Positions 18,248-26,466 of a DNA stretch of 64,000 bases are shown piece after piece. The stretch comes from CALCNS01 sp937897315 (lineage in GTDB: Bacteria > Bacillota > JAAYKD01). A program made the position numbers and the translations under genes. The stretch is from positions 10,635-74,634 of the forward strand of contig DAINOJ010000010.1 in NCBI GenBank assembly GCA_036744005.1, written 5' to 3'. A model generated the notes under the pieces. The model saw only the letters and a program-made list of their open reading frames with translations, was not told the DNA's origin and did no database searches. How positions within the stretch are numbered: the first letter of the stretch is position 1; every line of letters starts with the position of its first letter.

Positions 18248-18311
18248 TAGCGTTTCGCTTATCGAAATAGACAACTACTTCAGATTTCTTCATTAACTAC
18301 GGAAAGGATTG

Positions 18312-20003
18312 ATGCTAGTGGCTTCACTGAAACTGGATTATACCAGGTATTATCGCTATCATGCCTTAGTAGAAGCGTTGGAAAATTTTTGTCTGGAATT
18401 TCCGAAATTGACCAAGCTCTACTCTATTGGCAAGAGTTCCGGAGGCCGGGATCTTTGGTGTATGGAATTGACCAATCGCGAAACAGGTGCAGCGGAATGC
18501 AAACCGGGATTCTACCTCGACGGAAACACTCATGCCGGCGAAGTAACCGGTAGTATGGCGTGCTTATACACCATTGATTACCTGTTAAACCATTATGGAG
18601 AAGATCAGAAAGCAACATGGTTATTGGACCATAAGTCTTTTTATGTGATTCCACGGGTTTCACCCGACGGAGCGGAGTTTTACTTAACGACTCCTTATAC
18701 CGTTCGATCATCCGATAAGGAATACACATTTCCCGATTATGCAGATCCTTCTGGTTTGAGCGGAGAAGATATCGATGGAGATGGCCAAATTCTGCAAATG
18801 AGAGTTCGCGATGACATTACAGGAACGCTCAAGATATCCGATAAGGATGCTCGTTTAATGATACCTAGAAGTCCCGATGACTTCGGCGGGGCATACTACC
18901 ATGTGTATACCGAGGGTATTATCCAAGGATACGACGGCTATGAGATGAAGATGGCACCCAACAAATGGGGTTTAGACTTCAATCGAAATTATCCTATTAA
19001 CTGGAGACCACCGCATGTCCAAAGTGGTGCGGGTCCCAGACCCAATTCCGAACCGGAAACCGCAGCGATATCTGATTTCCTGCTAAAACAAAAAAATCTT
19101 GGAGCTTGTCTATACTATCATACCTCCGGTGGGGAGCACTTACGTGGCTTGTGCATTGATACAGACGATAAAATGCATCCTGCTGATTTAGCCATGTATA
19201 AAGCATTGGGACAACGAGGCACCGATCATACAGGATACCCCGTGAAGAGCCTGTTTGTGGATTATACCAATCGAGTTCCTCAGTGGGGGACTTTCCTCGA
19301 TATGACCTTCACATACTTAGGCATGTTCTCTTATGCGACAGAATTATGGGATCTGATTGGCCGTGCGGGTGTGAAAGATGGCAGCTGGTTGAAGATTTCG
19401 AAGATGACTCCTGCCGAGCAAGAAGAGGTTCAACTCAAACTTCTGAAATGGAATGATGAAGTGATGAGCGGTGAATGCTTTGTGAACTGGCATGAATATG
19501 ACCATCCTCAATTGGGCACAGTGGAAATCGGTGGTTGGACCCCTAAATACGGACGTCAAAATCCTCCTGCTAAGTTATTGCAAGAAGAATGTCATAAAAA
19601 TATGTTGTTTAGTCTTGCTTTCGCTGCTTCTTTACCGGGTTTAACCATTTCGGACTTAAAAACAGAGAAAATCGCAGAATCCGTTTATCGTGTCACAGGG
19701 AAAGTGGAAAACTCGGGATTCCTACCGACAAGCGGTAGCAACCAAGCGGAGATCAATAAGATTGCTGCTCCGGTCAAAGTCTCATTATGTGGAGCGGAGA
19801 TTCTCCAAGGGGAGCAAGAAGTGGAGATTGGACACTTGAAGGGCTATGGTAGTACAGCCGGTGGGTATATGAATGTTAGCGGAGCAGGTTCCAAGAAAAA
19901 AGTGGAATGGCTCGTTCGAGCTAACCCCGGTAGTTGCATCACTGTACATGCCTATGCACCACGAGCCGGCCGTGCATCAGCCAGTATTGAAATTGTAGAA
20001 TAG
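18312..20003 (+). CDS. M14-family zinc carboxypeptidase, copy 1
   Basis: This ~563-residue peptidase has an M14 catalytic domain (~1-400) followed by a ~160-residue beta-rich tail. Zinc ligands are in GNTHAGEVTGS (His and Glu) and YHTSGGEH; the substrate-binding arginine region is GLDFNRNYPINW and the catalytic Glu is in ATELWD. Family members remove C-terminal residues or cleave isopeptide and D-residue bonds in cell-wall peptides. No signal peptide is visible. The start may be ATG at 18312 or GTG at 18318; AAAGGA lies upstream of both. It is followed after 24 bases by a second paralogue, and a third lies at 33.8 kb. All three share DG(A/S)ELYLxTPxxxRSS-type segments. Confidence 0.88.
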   Translation: MLVASLKLDYTRYYRYHALVEALENFCLEFPKLTKLYSIGKSSGGRDLWCMELTNRETGAAECKPGFYLDGNTHAGEVTGSMACLYTIDYLLNHYGEDQKATWLLDHKSFYVIPRVSPDGAEFYLTTPYTVRSSDKEYTFPDYADPSGLSGEDIDGDGQILQMRVRDDITGTLKISDKDARLMIPRSPDDFGGAYYHVYTEGIIQGYDGYEMKMAPNKWGLDFNRNYPINWRPPHVQSGAGPRPNSEPETAAISDFLLKQKNLGACLYYHTSGGEHLRGLCIDTDDKMHPADLAMYKALGQRGTDHTGYPVKSLFVDYTNRVPQWGTFLDMTFTYLGMFSYATELWDLIGRAGVKDGSWLKISKMTPAEQEEVQLKLLKWNDEVMSGECFVNWHEYDHPQLGTVEIGGWTPKYGRQNPPAKLLQEECHKNMLFSLAFAASLPGLTISDLKTEKIAESVYRVTGKVENSGFLPTSGSNQAEINKIAAPVKVSLCGAEILQGEQEVEIGHLKGYGSTAGGYMNVSGAGSKKKVEWLVRANPGSCITVHAYAPRAGRASASIEIVE

Positions 20004-20027
20004 TACTATACAAAAGGAGGTTTCATC

Positions 20028-21671
20028 ATGAAAGTCGCTTATGAACCAGCAAAATATTATACATGGTCAGAAATCTGTGAATTGATGGATCAATGGTGTG
20101 TCGCCTTTCCGGAACTAGTCAAACAATATCCTATTGGTAAAACATATGAAGGCCGAGAGATCATTTGTTTAGAAATGTCTTCTCCGAAAGGAGATTCCAA
20201 AGAGAAACCTGGATATTATATCGATGCCAATTTCCATGCCGGTGAGGTAACCGGATCGGCGGTCGCTTTATATACCACTTCTTGGTTGTTGGAGAACTAT
20301 GGAAAAGACGAAGATGCTACCCAAATTCTAGACACTCGTACAGTATATATGGTACCTCGCGTTACCATTGATGGCTCTGAGCTCTACCTCAATACCCCCT
20401 ACATGATTCGCTCGTCGGTTCGCTTATTCCCCTTTACAGAAGATCAACCCGGCTTACATGGTGAAGATATGGATGGCGACGGATGGATCACTCAAATGCG
20501 AGTGAAAGATCCACATGGCGAGTATAAAGTCGATCCGGAAGACCCCAGACTGATGATCAAGCGTCTACCAGATGAAGTAGAAGGCGATTTTTATCGAGTC
20601 TATACCGAAGGTAAAATCGTGGAATTCGATGGCGTTGAAGTTCAACATGCTCGCTCCCGTTGGGGTTTAGATGTCAACCGTAATATGCCTGCATTTTGGG
20701 ACATCGATGCCAAGCAAATTGGTTCTGGTGACTATGCTTTGTCGGAACCCGAAACAAAGTCCGTCGCTGACTTCCTGATCAAGACCAAGAACATAGCCGG
20801 AGCGCAAAGTTACCATACTACCGGAGAGGTACATTTACGACCCTGCTGCACTACTCCAGACAAATCTATGGTACCCGGTGATCTTGCTGCATACAAAGCT
20901 TTAGGAATTCGGGGAGTTGAATACACCGGTTATGGCCATTGCAGTGTATACGATGGTTATTTAGCTCCCGAGCAAAGAAACGCTCCCTTGAGAGGCGTTT
21001 ATCTCGATTGGATTTATAATCATAGGGGTATCTTGTCCTGGTCTACCGAACTGTGGAGCGTCCCTCATGCAGCAGGTGGAAAGAAAAACGATTTCTCAAA
21101 AGATCGACAACCCTACACGGACAAAGATCGCGAAGAAGATATGAGAAAAGTTTCGAAGTGGCATGATGAGCATCAACTAGATTGCTTTGTTCCTTGGCAT
21201 TCGTTTGAGCATCCGCAACTAGGTGTCGTAGAAATCGGAGGCTGGAAACAGAAATATATGTTCCAAAACCCACCACCCCAATTCTTACCTGAACTCTGTG
21301 AGAAAAATATGCGCTTCACAAATGTTCAAATCAAGGCACTAGCCGAACTAGATATTCGCAAAGTGAAGATTGTTCCAAAAGCTGAAGGTTTGTATGAGAT
21401 TACCTGCGGAATCGTCAATAAGGGTTACTTACCAACTGGTGGATCTCATTTAGCTGAGCAAATCAAAGTTGTTCGCCCAATAGAAGTTTCATTATTAGGC
21501 GAAAGCATAGAAGTACCTAATGGTAAAGACGTCTTAAAATTCAACCAATTAAAGGGACGTGAAGAAAAGAAAGCCCAATGGTTGGTTTTGGGGAAACCAG
21601 GACAAACCGTAACCATAGTAGCAAAGAGTGAACGAGCCGGAACCGCCCGACACATCTTGACTCTTCCATAA
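20028..21671 (+). CDS. M14-family zinc carboxypeptidase, copy 2
   Basis: This 547-residue paralogue of the preceding gene has the same layout: an M14 domain with DANFHAGEVTGS zinc ligands, GLDVNRNMPAFW, YHTTGEVH as the third zinc site and STELWS in the catalytic Glu region, then a beta-rich tail. Differences around the active site (TTGE rather than TSGGE, STELWS rather than ATELWD) suggest a different substrate. It has a strong AAAGGAGG site, is probably co-transcribed with copy 1, and ends at a hairpin (21692-21724). Confidence 0.88.
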   Translation: MKVAYEPAKYYTWSEICELMDQWCVAFPELVKQYPIGKTYEGREIICLEMSSPKGDSKEKPGYYIDANFHAGEVTGSAVALYTTSWLLENYGKDEDATQILDTRTVYMVPRVTIDGSELYLNTPYMIRSSVRLFPFTEDQPGLHGEDMDGDGWITQMRVKDPHGEYKVDPEDPRLMIKRLPDEVEGDFYRVYTEGKIVEFDGVEVQHARSRWGLDVNRNMPAFWDIDAKQIGSGDYALSEPETKSVADFLIKTKNIAGAQSYHTTGEVHLRPCCTTPDKSMVPGDLAAYKALGIRGVEYTGYGHCSVYDGYLAPEQRNAPLRGVYLDWIYNHRGILSWSTELWSVPHAAGGKKNDFSKDRQPYTDKDREEDMRKVSKWHDEHQLDCFVPWHSFEHPQLGVVEIGGWKQKYMFQNPPPQFLPELCEKNMRFTNVQIKALAELDIRKVKIVPKAEGLYEITCGIVNKGYLPTGGSHLAEQIKVVRPIEVSLLGESIEVPNGKDVLKFNQLKGREEKKAQWLVLGKPGQTVTIVAKSERAGTARHILTLP

Positions 21672-21691
21672 AGTCAACAAGACATCAACAA

Positions 21692-21724
21692 AACATCCTG
21701 TCAGGAGTCTCTTGACAGGATGTT
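21692..21724 (+). terminator. Hairpin terminator of the M14 pair, overlapping the asnS promoter
   Basis: A perfect 12-bp stem (AACATCCTGTCA and its complement) encloses a nine-base loop, followed by TTCTACTTTCT rather than a pure T-run. The right arm contains most of the TTGACA -35 of the T-box promoter. Confidence 0.6.
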
Positions 21725-21740
21725 CTACTTTCTGTATAAT
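21712..21740 (+). promoter_or_regulatory. Consensus sigma-A promoter for the asnS T-box transcript
   Basis: TTGACA (21712-21717), a 17-base spacer and TATAAT (21735-21740) match the consensus exactly, about 30 bases before the T-box stem I. Confidence 0.85.
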
Positions 21741-21764
21741 AAATTAAATTTAAATCTTATTCAA

Positions 21765-22010
21765 TGATGCAGAGAGTAACAAACGTTGTGTTATAACAGA
21801 GACTCGGGAGGATGAGAACCGGGATAACATTGTTTGTGAAGAACACTGCTGAGAAGCCCTTCGAACCCCATTTATGGTCAGTAGAAGCCGCCGGGTTCGC
21901 CCGATAAAGCGTTTTGAGCCGGGAGACCTATGGTCTCCAAAGTGGGTGGCACCGCGAATGTAAGCCCTTCGTCCCGCTGTTGTACGACAACAGTATGCGA
22001 AGGGCTTTTT
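21765..22010 (+). promoter_or_regulatory. T-box leader, asparagine-specific, controlling asnS
   Basis: A long leader lies between the promoter and asnS. The conserved T-box segment AGTGGGTGGCACCGCG is at 21941-21956. Stem I is closed by ACAAAC (21779-21784) with GTTTGT (21832-21837), and on its 3' side GATAACAT presents AAC at 21826-21828 as the likely Asn specifier codon. The terminator is a stem of AAGCCCTTCG (21962-21971) with CGAAGGGCTT (21998-22007), followed by a T-run. Uncharged tRNA-Asn would favour the antiterminator and turn on asnS. Confidence 0.93.
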
Positions 22011-22036
22011 TTATTATAGCAAGGAGGTACAAGAAA

Positions 22037-23422
22037 ATGAAAATCAAGCAGTTGTTCCGTATGTCACAACCCCCCATCGGCCAGGAGATTTGTGTGAACG
22101 GTTGGATTCGAACCTCTCGTGCATCAAATACCATTGGCTTCATCGAATTGAATGACGGTACTTTCTTTAAGAACCTGCAAGTGGTATTTGAATCCGGTGT
22201 TTTAGAGAATTATGCAGAAATCTCAAAATTAGCCATCGCCTCTGCTGTCGAGGTACGTGGAATCCTTTTAGAATCCCCTGGGGCAAAACAACCATTTGAA
22301 TTGCACGCATCCCAGATCATTGAATTAGCCCCTTCTGCCAGTGATTATCCACTTCAAAAGAAAAGGCATTCTCTGGAATACTTACGAGAGATTGCATGGT
22401 TCCGTCCTCGCTCCAACCTCTTCTCAGCCGTTTTTCGGGTGCGTTCGGTAGCAGCTTTTGCTATTCATCGCTTTTTCCAGGAAAATGGTTTTGTCTATGC
22501 CAATACACCTTTGATCACGGATTCAGATGGTGAAGGGGCAGGAGAAATGTTTCGGGTTACTACCCTAGATATGATGAACCTACCAAGGAACGCAACAGGA
22601 AGTATTGACTTTACGCAGGATTTCTTTGGTAAATCCACCTATTTGAATGTAACCGGGCAGTTACAAGCCGAAGCCATGGCTTTAGCCTTCCGAGATGTGT
22701 ACACATTCGGCCCGACTTTCCGAGCTGAAAACTCCAACACCACTCGTCATGCAGCTGAATTTTGGATGATGGAGCCGGAAATGGCGTTTGCCGACTTACA
22801 TGACAATATGGAAAATATTGAATCCATGATTCAATTTGTCATTCGGACTGTACTACACGAATGTCCTGAAGAAATGCAGTTTTTTAATGAATTTATCGAT
22901 AAAGATTTGCTATCTCGACTTGACAATGTGGTCTCCAACCAATTTGAGCGAATTTCATACACGGAAGCCGTAGACATTTTACTCCAATCCAAACACCCCT
23001 TCGAGTTTCCTGTCTCCTGGGGAATGGACCTTCAAACCGAACACGAACGCTTCCTTACAGAGAAAATCTTCAAGAAACCTGTCTTTGTATACAATTATCC
23101 CAAGGAAATCAAAGCGTTTTACATGCGCCAAAACGAAGACGGCAAAACCGTAGCTGCCGTTGATTTATTGGCTCCCGGCATTGGAGAGATTGTGGGAGGA
23201 AGCCAGCGTGAGGAACGGTATGAACCCTTAGTTCAACGCATGAACGAACTCGGAATGGATTTAGAACCTTATCATTGGTATTTGGATCTTCGTAAATACG
23301 GTGGTGTATACCACAGTGGTTATGGATTGGGATTTGAACGTTTAGTCATGTATATCACCGGTGTCAGTAACATTCGCGATGTCTGCTTAAGTCCTAGAAC
23401 TGTCGGCAACTGCATGTTCTAA
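22037..23422 (+). CDS. asnS: Asparaginyl-tRNA synthetase
   Basis: This 461-residue class IIb synthetase charges tRNA-Asn. An N-terminal OB-fold anticodon-binding domain (VNGWIRTSRASNTIGFIELN) is followed by the catalytic core with FRPRSN, FTFGPTFRAENSNT and the C-terminal GYGLGFERLVMYITG motif 3. The frame is open upstream into the T-box, but the start is ATG at 22037, seven bases after AAGGAGG. Control is by the T-box leader. A glutaredoxin-like gene follows after 15 bases and is probably co-transcribed. Confidence 0.96.
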   Translation: MKIKQLFRMSQPPIGQEICVNGWIRTSRASNTIGFIELNDGTFFKNLQVVFESGVLENYAEISKLAIASAVEVRGILLESPGAKQPFELHASQIIELAPSASDYPLQKKRHSLEYLREIAWFRPRSNLFSAVFRVRSVAAFAIHRFFQENGFVYANTPLITDSDGEGAGEMFRVTTLDMMNLPRNATGSIDFTQDFFGKSTYLNVTGQLQAEAMALAFRDVYTFGPTFRAENSNTTRHAAEFWMMEPEMAFADLHDNMENIESMIQFVIRTVLHECPEEMQFFNEFIDKDLLSRLDNVVSNQFERISYTEAVDILLQSKHPFEFPVSWGMDLQTEHERFLTEKIFKKPVFVYNYPKEIKAFYMRQNEDGKTVAAVDLLAPGIGEIVGGSQREERYEPLVQRMNELGMDLEPYHWYLDLRKYGGVYHSGYGLGFERLVMYITGVSNIRDVCLSPRTVGNCMF

Positions 23423-23437
23423 GAAAGGAGAAACCAG

Positions 23438-23698
23438 ATGAAACTAAGATTATTTTATTTACCAAACTGCCCACACTGTAAGAGAGCCCTAGCGATGATA
23501 GAAGAATTGCAAAGTGCAAACCCTGAATATGCTACAATTGAAATCGAGAAAATTAATGAACGTATCGAATCTGCACTGGCGAATCAATACGACTATTACC
23601 TAGTACCCACTTTCTATTTAGGAGAAACGAAGCTTTTCGAAGGAGTCCCTAACAAAGAAGCCATTGAAGGAGTATTAAAAAAAGCTCTCGTGAAATAA
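23438..23698 (+). CDS. Glutaredoxin-like thioredoxin-fold protein
   Basis: This 86-residue protein has CPHC in the position of a thioredoxin-fold active site (LPNCPHCKRA, residues 9-18), a cis-proline in YYLVPTFYLG and a following LFEGVP segment. It is probably a cytoplasmic dithiol oxidoreductase. It lies 15 bases after asnS with an AAAGGAG site and ends at a terminator shared with the convergent selenoprotein candidate. Confidence 0.85.
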   Translation: MKLRLFYLPNCPHCKRALAMIEELQSANPEYATIEIEKINERIESALANQYDYYLVPTFYLGETKLFEGVPNKEAIEGVLKKALVK

Positions 23699-23703
23699 AA
23701 CAA

Positions 23704-23744
23704 AAAGCCTAGCGGTATTGATTACACTCATACCACTAGGCTTT
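23704..23744. terminator. Bidirectional terminator between the glutaredoxin-like and ArsC/Spx-like genes
   Basis: The arms AAAGCCTAG-C-GGTAT and ATACC-A-CTAGGCTTT pair with one mismatch around an 11-base loop. It lies between convergent genes, with short A/T runs on either side. Confidence 0.7.
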
Positions 23745-23747
23745 CCT

Positions 23748-24104
23748 TTACACTAAGAACTTTTCCCACTCTTCTTCCGCAAAACCGTTGAGAACAAAGT
23801 CATTTCCAATCAAAAGGGGGCGTTTTACTAACATACCATCTCTGCCTAACCATTGAGCCATTTCTTCTTGGCTCATGTTCGGAACTTTCAAGGCCAACTC
23901 ATTCGTGCGATACAACGTACCGTTCACATTAAAGAACTTCTCCAGAGATTTGTTTCCTTGTTGATGCCACTTCATCAGTTCTTCCGGAGTAGGATTTTCC
24001 TTTTTAATATTTCTTTCAACATAGTCAATCTGATGAGCCTCAAGCCAATCACGGGCTTTCTTACAAGTAGATCAGCCGGGATAACAGAAGAACAAATATG
24101 GCAT
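23748..24104 (-). CDS. ArsC/Spx-family thiol oxidoreductase, probable selenoprotein (in-frame TGA as Sec codon 11)
   Basis: Read through one TGA (24072-24074), this is a complete 118-residue arsenate reductase/Spx/YffB-type protein. The start MPYLFFCYPG is followed by the TGA and then STCKKARDWLE. Homologues have CYPxCSTCxKA here, so the TGA falls exactly on the first cysteine of the redox CxxC pair, giving UxxC. The rest is intact, including the family's KRPLLIG segment. A 5-bp hairpin with loop CGUGAUU begins 13 bases after the TGA (24042-24058), where a bacterial SECIS element should be. A good promoter (24155-24183) and a terminator frame the gene. A nonsense mutation is the main alternative, but nothing else is decayed. 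The only near ribosome-binding site (AAAGGA) is 12 bases from ATG, so the start is less certain. Confidence 0.75.
24042..24058 (-). promoter_or_regulatory. Candidate bacterial SECIS hairpin
   Basis: On the minus strand AAGCC, loop CGTGATT and GGCTT form a hairpin starting 13 bases after the in-frame TGA, with a G at loop position 2. Distance, loop size and the loop G fit bacterial SECIS rules. The stem is short, so support is moderate. Confidence 0.5.
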
Positions 24105-24154
24105 GAACGTCACCATTCCTTTCAACGTGTAGTTCTTTGATTGACTCCACTTTC

Positions 24155-24183
24155 ATACTATCAACTTGAGAAAGCTTTGTCAA
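24155..24183 (-). promoter_or_regulatory. Promoter of the ArsC/Spx-like selenoprotein candidate
   Basis: TTGACA (24178-24183), a 17-base spacer and TAGTAT (24155-24160) on the minus strand predict a transcript start about 45 bases before the ATG at 24104. Confidence 0.7.
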
Positions 24184-24210
24184 GAACATTGGCAACGATG
24201 ATGTTCCATC

Positions 24211-24239
24211 TTGACGATTCTCACTTAATGTTGTATGGT
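24211..24239 (+). promoter_or_regulatory. Promoter of the DsrE-like gene
   Basis: TTGACG (24211-24216), a 17-base spacer and TATGGT (24234-24239) precede the DsrE-like gene by about 37 bases. It is back to back with the selenoprotein promoter. Confidence 0.5.
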
Positions 24240-24275
24240 TTAGAAGGACTATAAGTAATAAATGGAGGGATACCT

Positions 24276-24611
24276 ATGAAAATTGCGTATTTTGCCTTTA
24301 ACGGAAAAGCGATGTGCTTTCAACACCTACTGCTCAACACACTGGATCTTCACCAAAAAGGTCATCAAGTGAAATTAATTATTGAAGGAGAAGCCGTCAA
24401 GCTGATGCAAGAAATGGTAGAAACCAAAAATCCTGTTTTTTCGAAAATTCGCGAGTTCAATCTCATCGATTGTATTTGCAAAGCATGTTCCGCAAAATTA
24501 GGTGTGCTGGAATACAATCAATCCCTCGGAATACCTCTCGATGGTGAGATGAATGGACACCCACCCATGGAAAGATACCTCAAAGATGGTTACCAAATCA
24601 TCACCCTCTAA
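24276..24611 (+). CDS. DsrE-like small sulfur/redox protein
   Basis: This 111-residue cytoplasmic protein resembles the DsrE/DsrF-like family, which handles persulfide sulfur or acts in thiol redox chemistry. It has an N-terminal beta-strand (MKIAYFAFNG), KGHQVKLIIEGEAV, and a cysteine-rich IDCICKACSAKLGV segment (residues ~64-77) typical of this subgroup. GGAGGG precedes the ATG. It is divergent from the ArsC/Spx-like gene and closes a small cluster of three thiol proteins. Confidence 0.7.
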   Translation: MKIAYFAFNGKAMCFQHLLLNTLDLHQKGHQVKLIIEGEAVKLMQEMVETKNPVFSKIREFNLIDCICKACSAKLGVLEYNQSLGIPLDGEMNGHPPMERYLKDGYQIITL

Positions 24612-24618
24612 TATAATG

Positions 24619-24639
24619 AAACGCCCCGATGGGGCGTTT
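24619..24639. terminator. Bidirectional terminator
   Basis: AAACGCCCC and GGGGCGTTT form a perfect 9-bp stem with a GAT loop between the convergent DsrE-like gene and the ABC-2 exporter operon. Confidence 0.85.
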
Positions 24640-24641
24640 TC

Positions 24642-25664
24642 TTATGGAGTTCCTTTCCAACGCTGGAACAACTCTGAAACGACTTGCTCCATGGGGGCAC
24701 GATTAATCTCTATATCTTGAATGCCTTGAATCTGAGACAAATGTTGCAGAACGGATTCTATGGGATATCTCATCAGATCCACTTCAAATTGATACACTCC
24801 CTGTGATGCCTCGAGGAGAGTGCCGAATTCGAATCCGGGTTCTATTTCCTGATTCATGGTCAAAGTAATGCGTGTCATATTCCCTGTAATGTTTCGCAAT
24901 CCTTCGAAATGACCGTCATAGACCAGTCTTCCGTTTGAGATCATAAGAATCCGATGAGCCATTTCCTGTAAATCATCCATATCATGGCTGGTCACCAAAA
25001 TGGTGGTTCCTCTTTGAACATTCAAGTACTTCAAAAAGTCAATCATTCGCCTTTTGGCCACTACATCTAATCCAAGAGTGGGCTCATCCAGCAAGATACA
25101 CTCCGGACTATGCAAAAGCATCATGGCCAGATCCGCTTTCATCCTTTGACCATAGCTAAGCTCTCGAGCATACGTTTTTAGTATTGGTCGCAAGTCTAAA
25201 AGCTCTGTTACCAGGTCTAGATTCTCTTGATAGACCGTCTTAGGGATGTCCCAGACAACCCGCTTCCATTCATAACTTTGCTGAACTGGATGGTCCCACC
25301 AAAGCTCTGTGCGGTTTCCAAACAAAACACCGAGCTTGCGCATTAATGAAATCCGATCGATATGTGGAGAAAGTCCTAACACACTCACGGTACCTTGGTT
25401 AGGCAACAGCATACCGGCTAGAATTTTCATGGTTGTACTTTTTCCTGCCCCATTTGGACCGGCATATGCGACAAATTCACCTTTGTGTATGATAAAACTT
25501 AAATCCTCAAGAGCGTGTATTTTTTTCTTTTGGGGCTGGAATAATCCCTTGATAAGACCTTGTCCAGCTAAATCTCTTTGAATTTGCAAATAGACTTTGC
25601 TCACATGCTGCACGTTAACGACGATGTCCGTGCACGAGATATCGATGGATTCCTGTTTGAACAT
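24642..25664 (-). CDS. ABC-2 type exporter, ATP-binding protein
   Basis: This 340-residue ATPase has Walker A GPNGAGKST, a LSYGQRMKADL signature in place of LSGGQ, Walker B CILLDEPTLGLD and the switch His in TSHDMDD. The ~100-residue C-terminal extension is typical of the COG4586 group, whose members work with two ABC-2 permeases, exactly the arrangement here. The exported substrate is unknown. The ATG at 25664 has AAAGGA ten bases upstream; this start lies inside the end of the preceding permease gene, a 50-base overlap that implies tight coupling. Confidence 0.88.
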   Translation of the reverse strand: MFKQESIDISCTDIVVNVQHVSKVYLQIQRDLAGQGLIKGLFQPQKKKIHALEDLSFIIHKGEFVAYAGPNGAGKSTTMKILAGMLLPNQGTVSVLGLSPHIDRISLMRKLGVLFGNRTELWWDHPVQQSYEWKRVVWDIPKTVYQENLDLVTELLDLRPILKTYARELSYGQRMKADLAMMLLHSPECILLDEPTLGLDVVAKRRMIDFLKYLNVQRGTTILVTSHDMDDLQEMAHRILMISNGRLVYDGHFEGLRNITGNMTRITLTMNQEIEPGFEFGTLLEASQGVYQFEVDLMRYPIESVLQHLSQIQGIQDIEINRAPMEQVVSELFQRWKGTP

Positions 25665-26466
25665 AATATCGTAATCCTTTCCGAATCGCTGTCAGCGCTA
25701 GCATGCTTAAAACAGCACTATAAATCAGTGGTATACTCATTCTCCAAGAGGGTTGAGACGTATTCAAAAGCAGGGTAGTGGGGTACCAAGCAATCATCCC
25801 TGCGGGGATCACCGACAACAGAGTGACTTGCAATGATTTTGGCATCGCATTCAAGGGAAAATTTCTAAGGTGTCGCAAGCTATCGAGAACATAGGTAGAA
25901 ATCTCTTCTGCTTGAACCGGAGAGTAGAACGCCAAAGCTGAAACTAAATACGAAATGGCAACAACTGTCACTAAAGATAGAAGTAATAACCCAACGAATT
26001 GTAGAGCCCAAGCAAAAGACACATCAATGGATAAGCGTTGTATCGCAATGACTGTAATGAGTGTTCCCGAAATGACATTACCACTTGCAGTAAAGGGCAA
26101 GAATCCTTCTGTCATCAACTGCATGGGAAAGGATAACGGTTGAATCCACATGTGTTCCACCTGACCTCTACCAATTCTTCTGCTGAAATGCCCTGTGTTA
26201 TTTCCGGTAAAGAACAGTTGAAACAATCCGGAAACTAGGGTGGCAAAGCCCAACATAAACAAAATATGCTCTCTCTGCCACTCACCAATCCCTCCCAACC
26301 TCCATGATAAAAGGAATAGACCGCTAATCGACGAGACGGTACCCACCACATCTGCAGATAAGGCTAGCACCGCAAATAATGTATCTCGCAACAACCAACC
26401 CAAATCCATTTGGGCATACAGCTTCATTAGCTCAAAGTATCGGCGAATACTTCGCTTAACCACCAT
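25615..26466 (-). CDS. ABC-2 type exporter permease 1
   Basis: This 283-residue polytopic membrane protein has about six hydrophobic segments and belongs to the COG3694-type ABC-2 permeases that pair with COG4586 ATPases. It begins with a basic cytoplasmic stretch (MVVKRSIRRYFE) and overlaps the upstream permease gene by 11 bases and the downstream ATPase gene by 50. It would form half of the transport channel. Confidence 0.82.
   Translation of the reverse strand: MVVKRSIRRYFELMKLYAQMDLGWLLRDTLFAVLALSADVVGTVSSISGLFLLSWRLGGIGEWQREHILFMLGFATLVSGLFQLFFTGNNTGHFSRRIGRGQVEHMWIQPLSFPMQLMTEGFLPFTASGNVISGTLITVIAIQRLSIDVSFAWALQFVGLLLLSLVTVVAISYLVSALAFYSPVQAEEISTYVLDSLRHLRNFPLNAMPKSLQVTLLSVIPAGMIAWYPTTLLLNTSQPSWRMSIPLIYSAVLSMLALTAIRKGLRYYVQTGIHRYLVHGHRR

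Noticed and set aside
21914..22036. Upstream extension of the asnS frame (41 extra codons from ATG 21914)
   Set aside because: It lies within the T-box and its terminator; ATG 22037 has AAGGAGG at normal spacing.
23748..23975. Annotating the ArsC/Spx-like locus as a pseudogene fragment
   Set aside because: The only defect is a TGA exactly at a redox cysteine, with promoter, terminator and downstream hairpin intact; Sec decoding explains it better.
23853..24140. 95-codon plus-strand ORF opposite the ArsC/Spx-like gene
   Set aside because: It has no ribosome-binding site and no family match, and it lies antisense to the readthrough frame with convincing homology.
24061..24156. Minus-strand ATG reading from 24156 in another frame, overlapping the ArsC/Spx-like start
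   Set aside because: The ATG overlaps the predicted -10 box, so it would not be transcribed from that promoter, and the frame ends at once.
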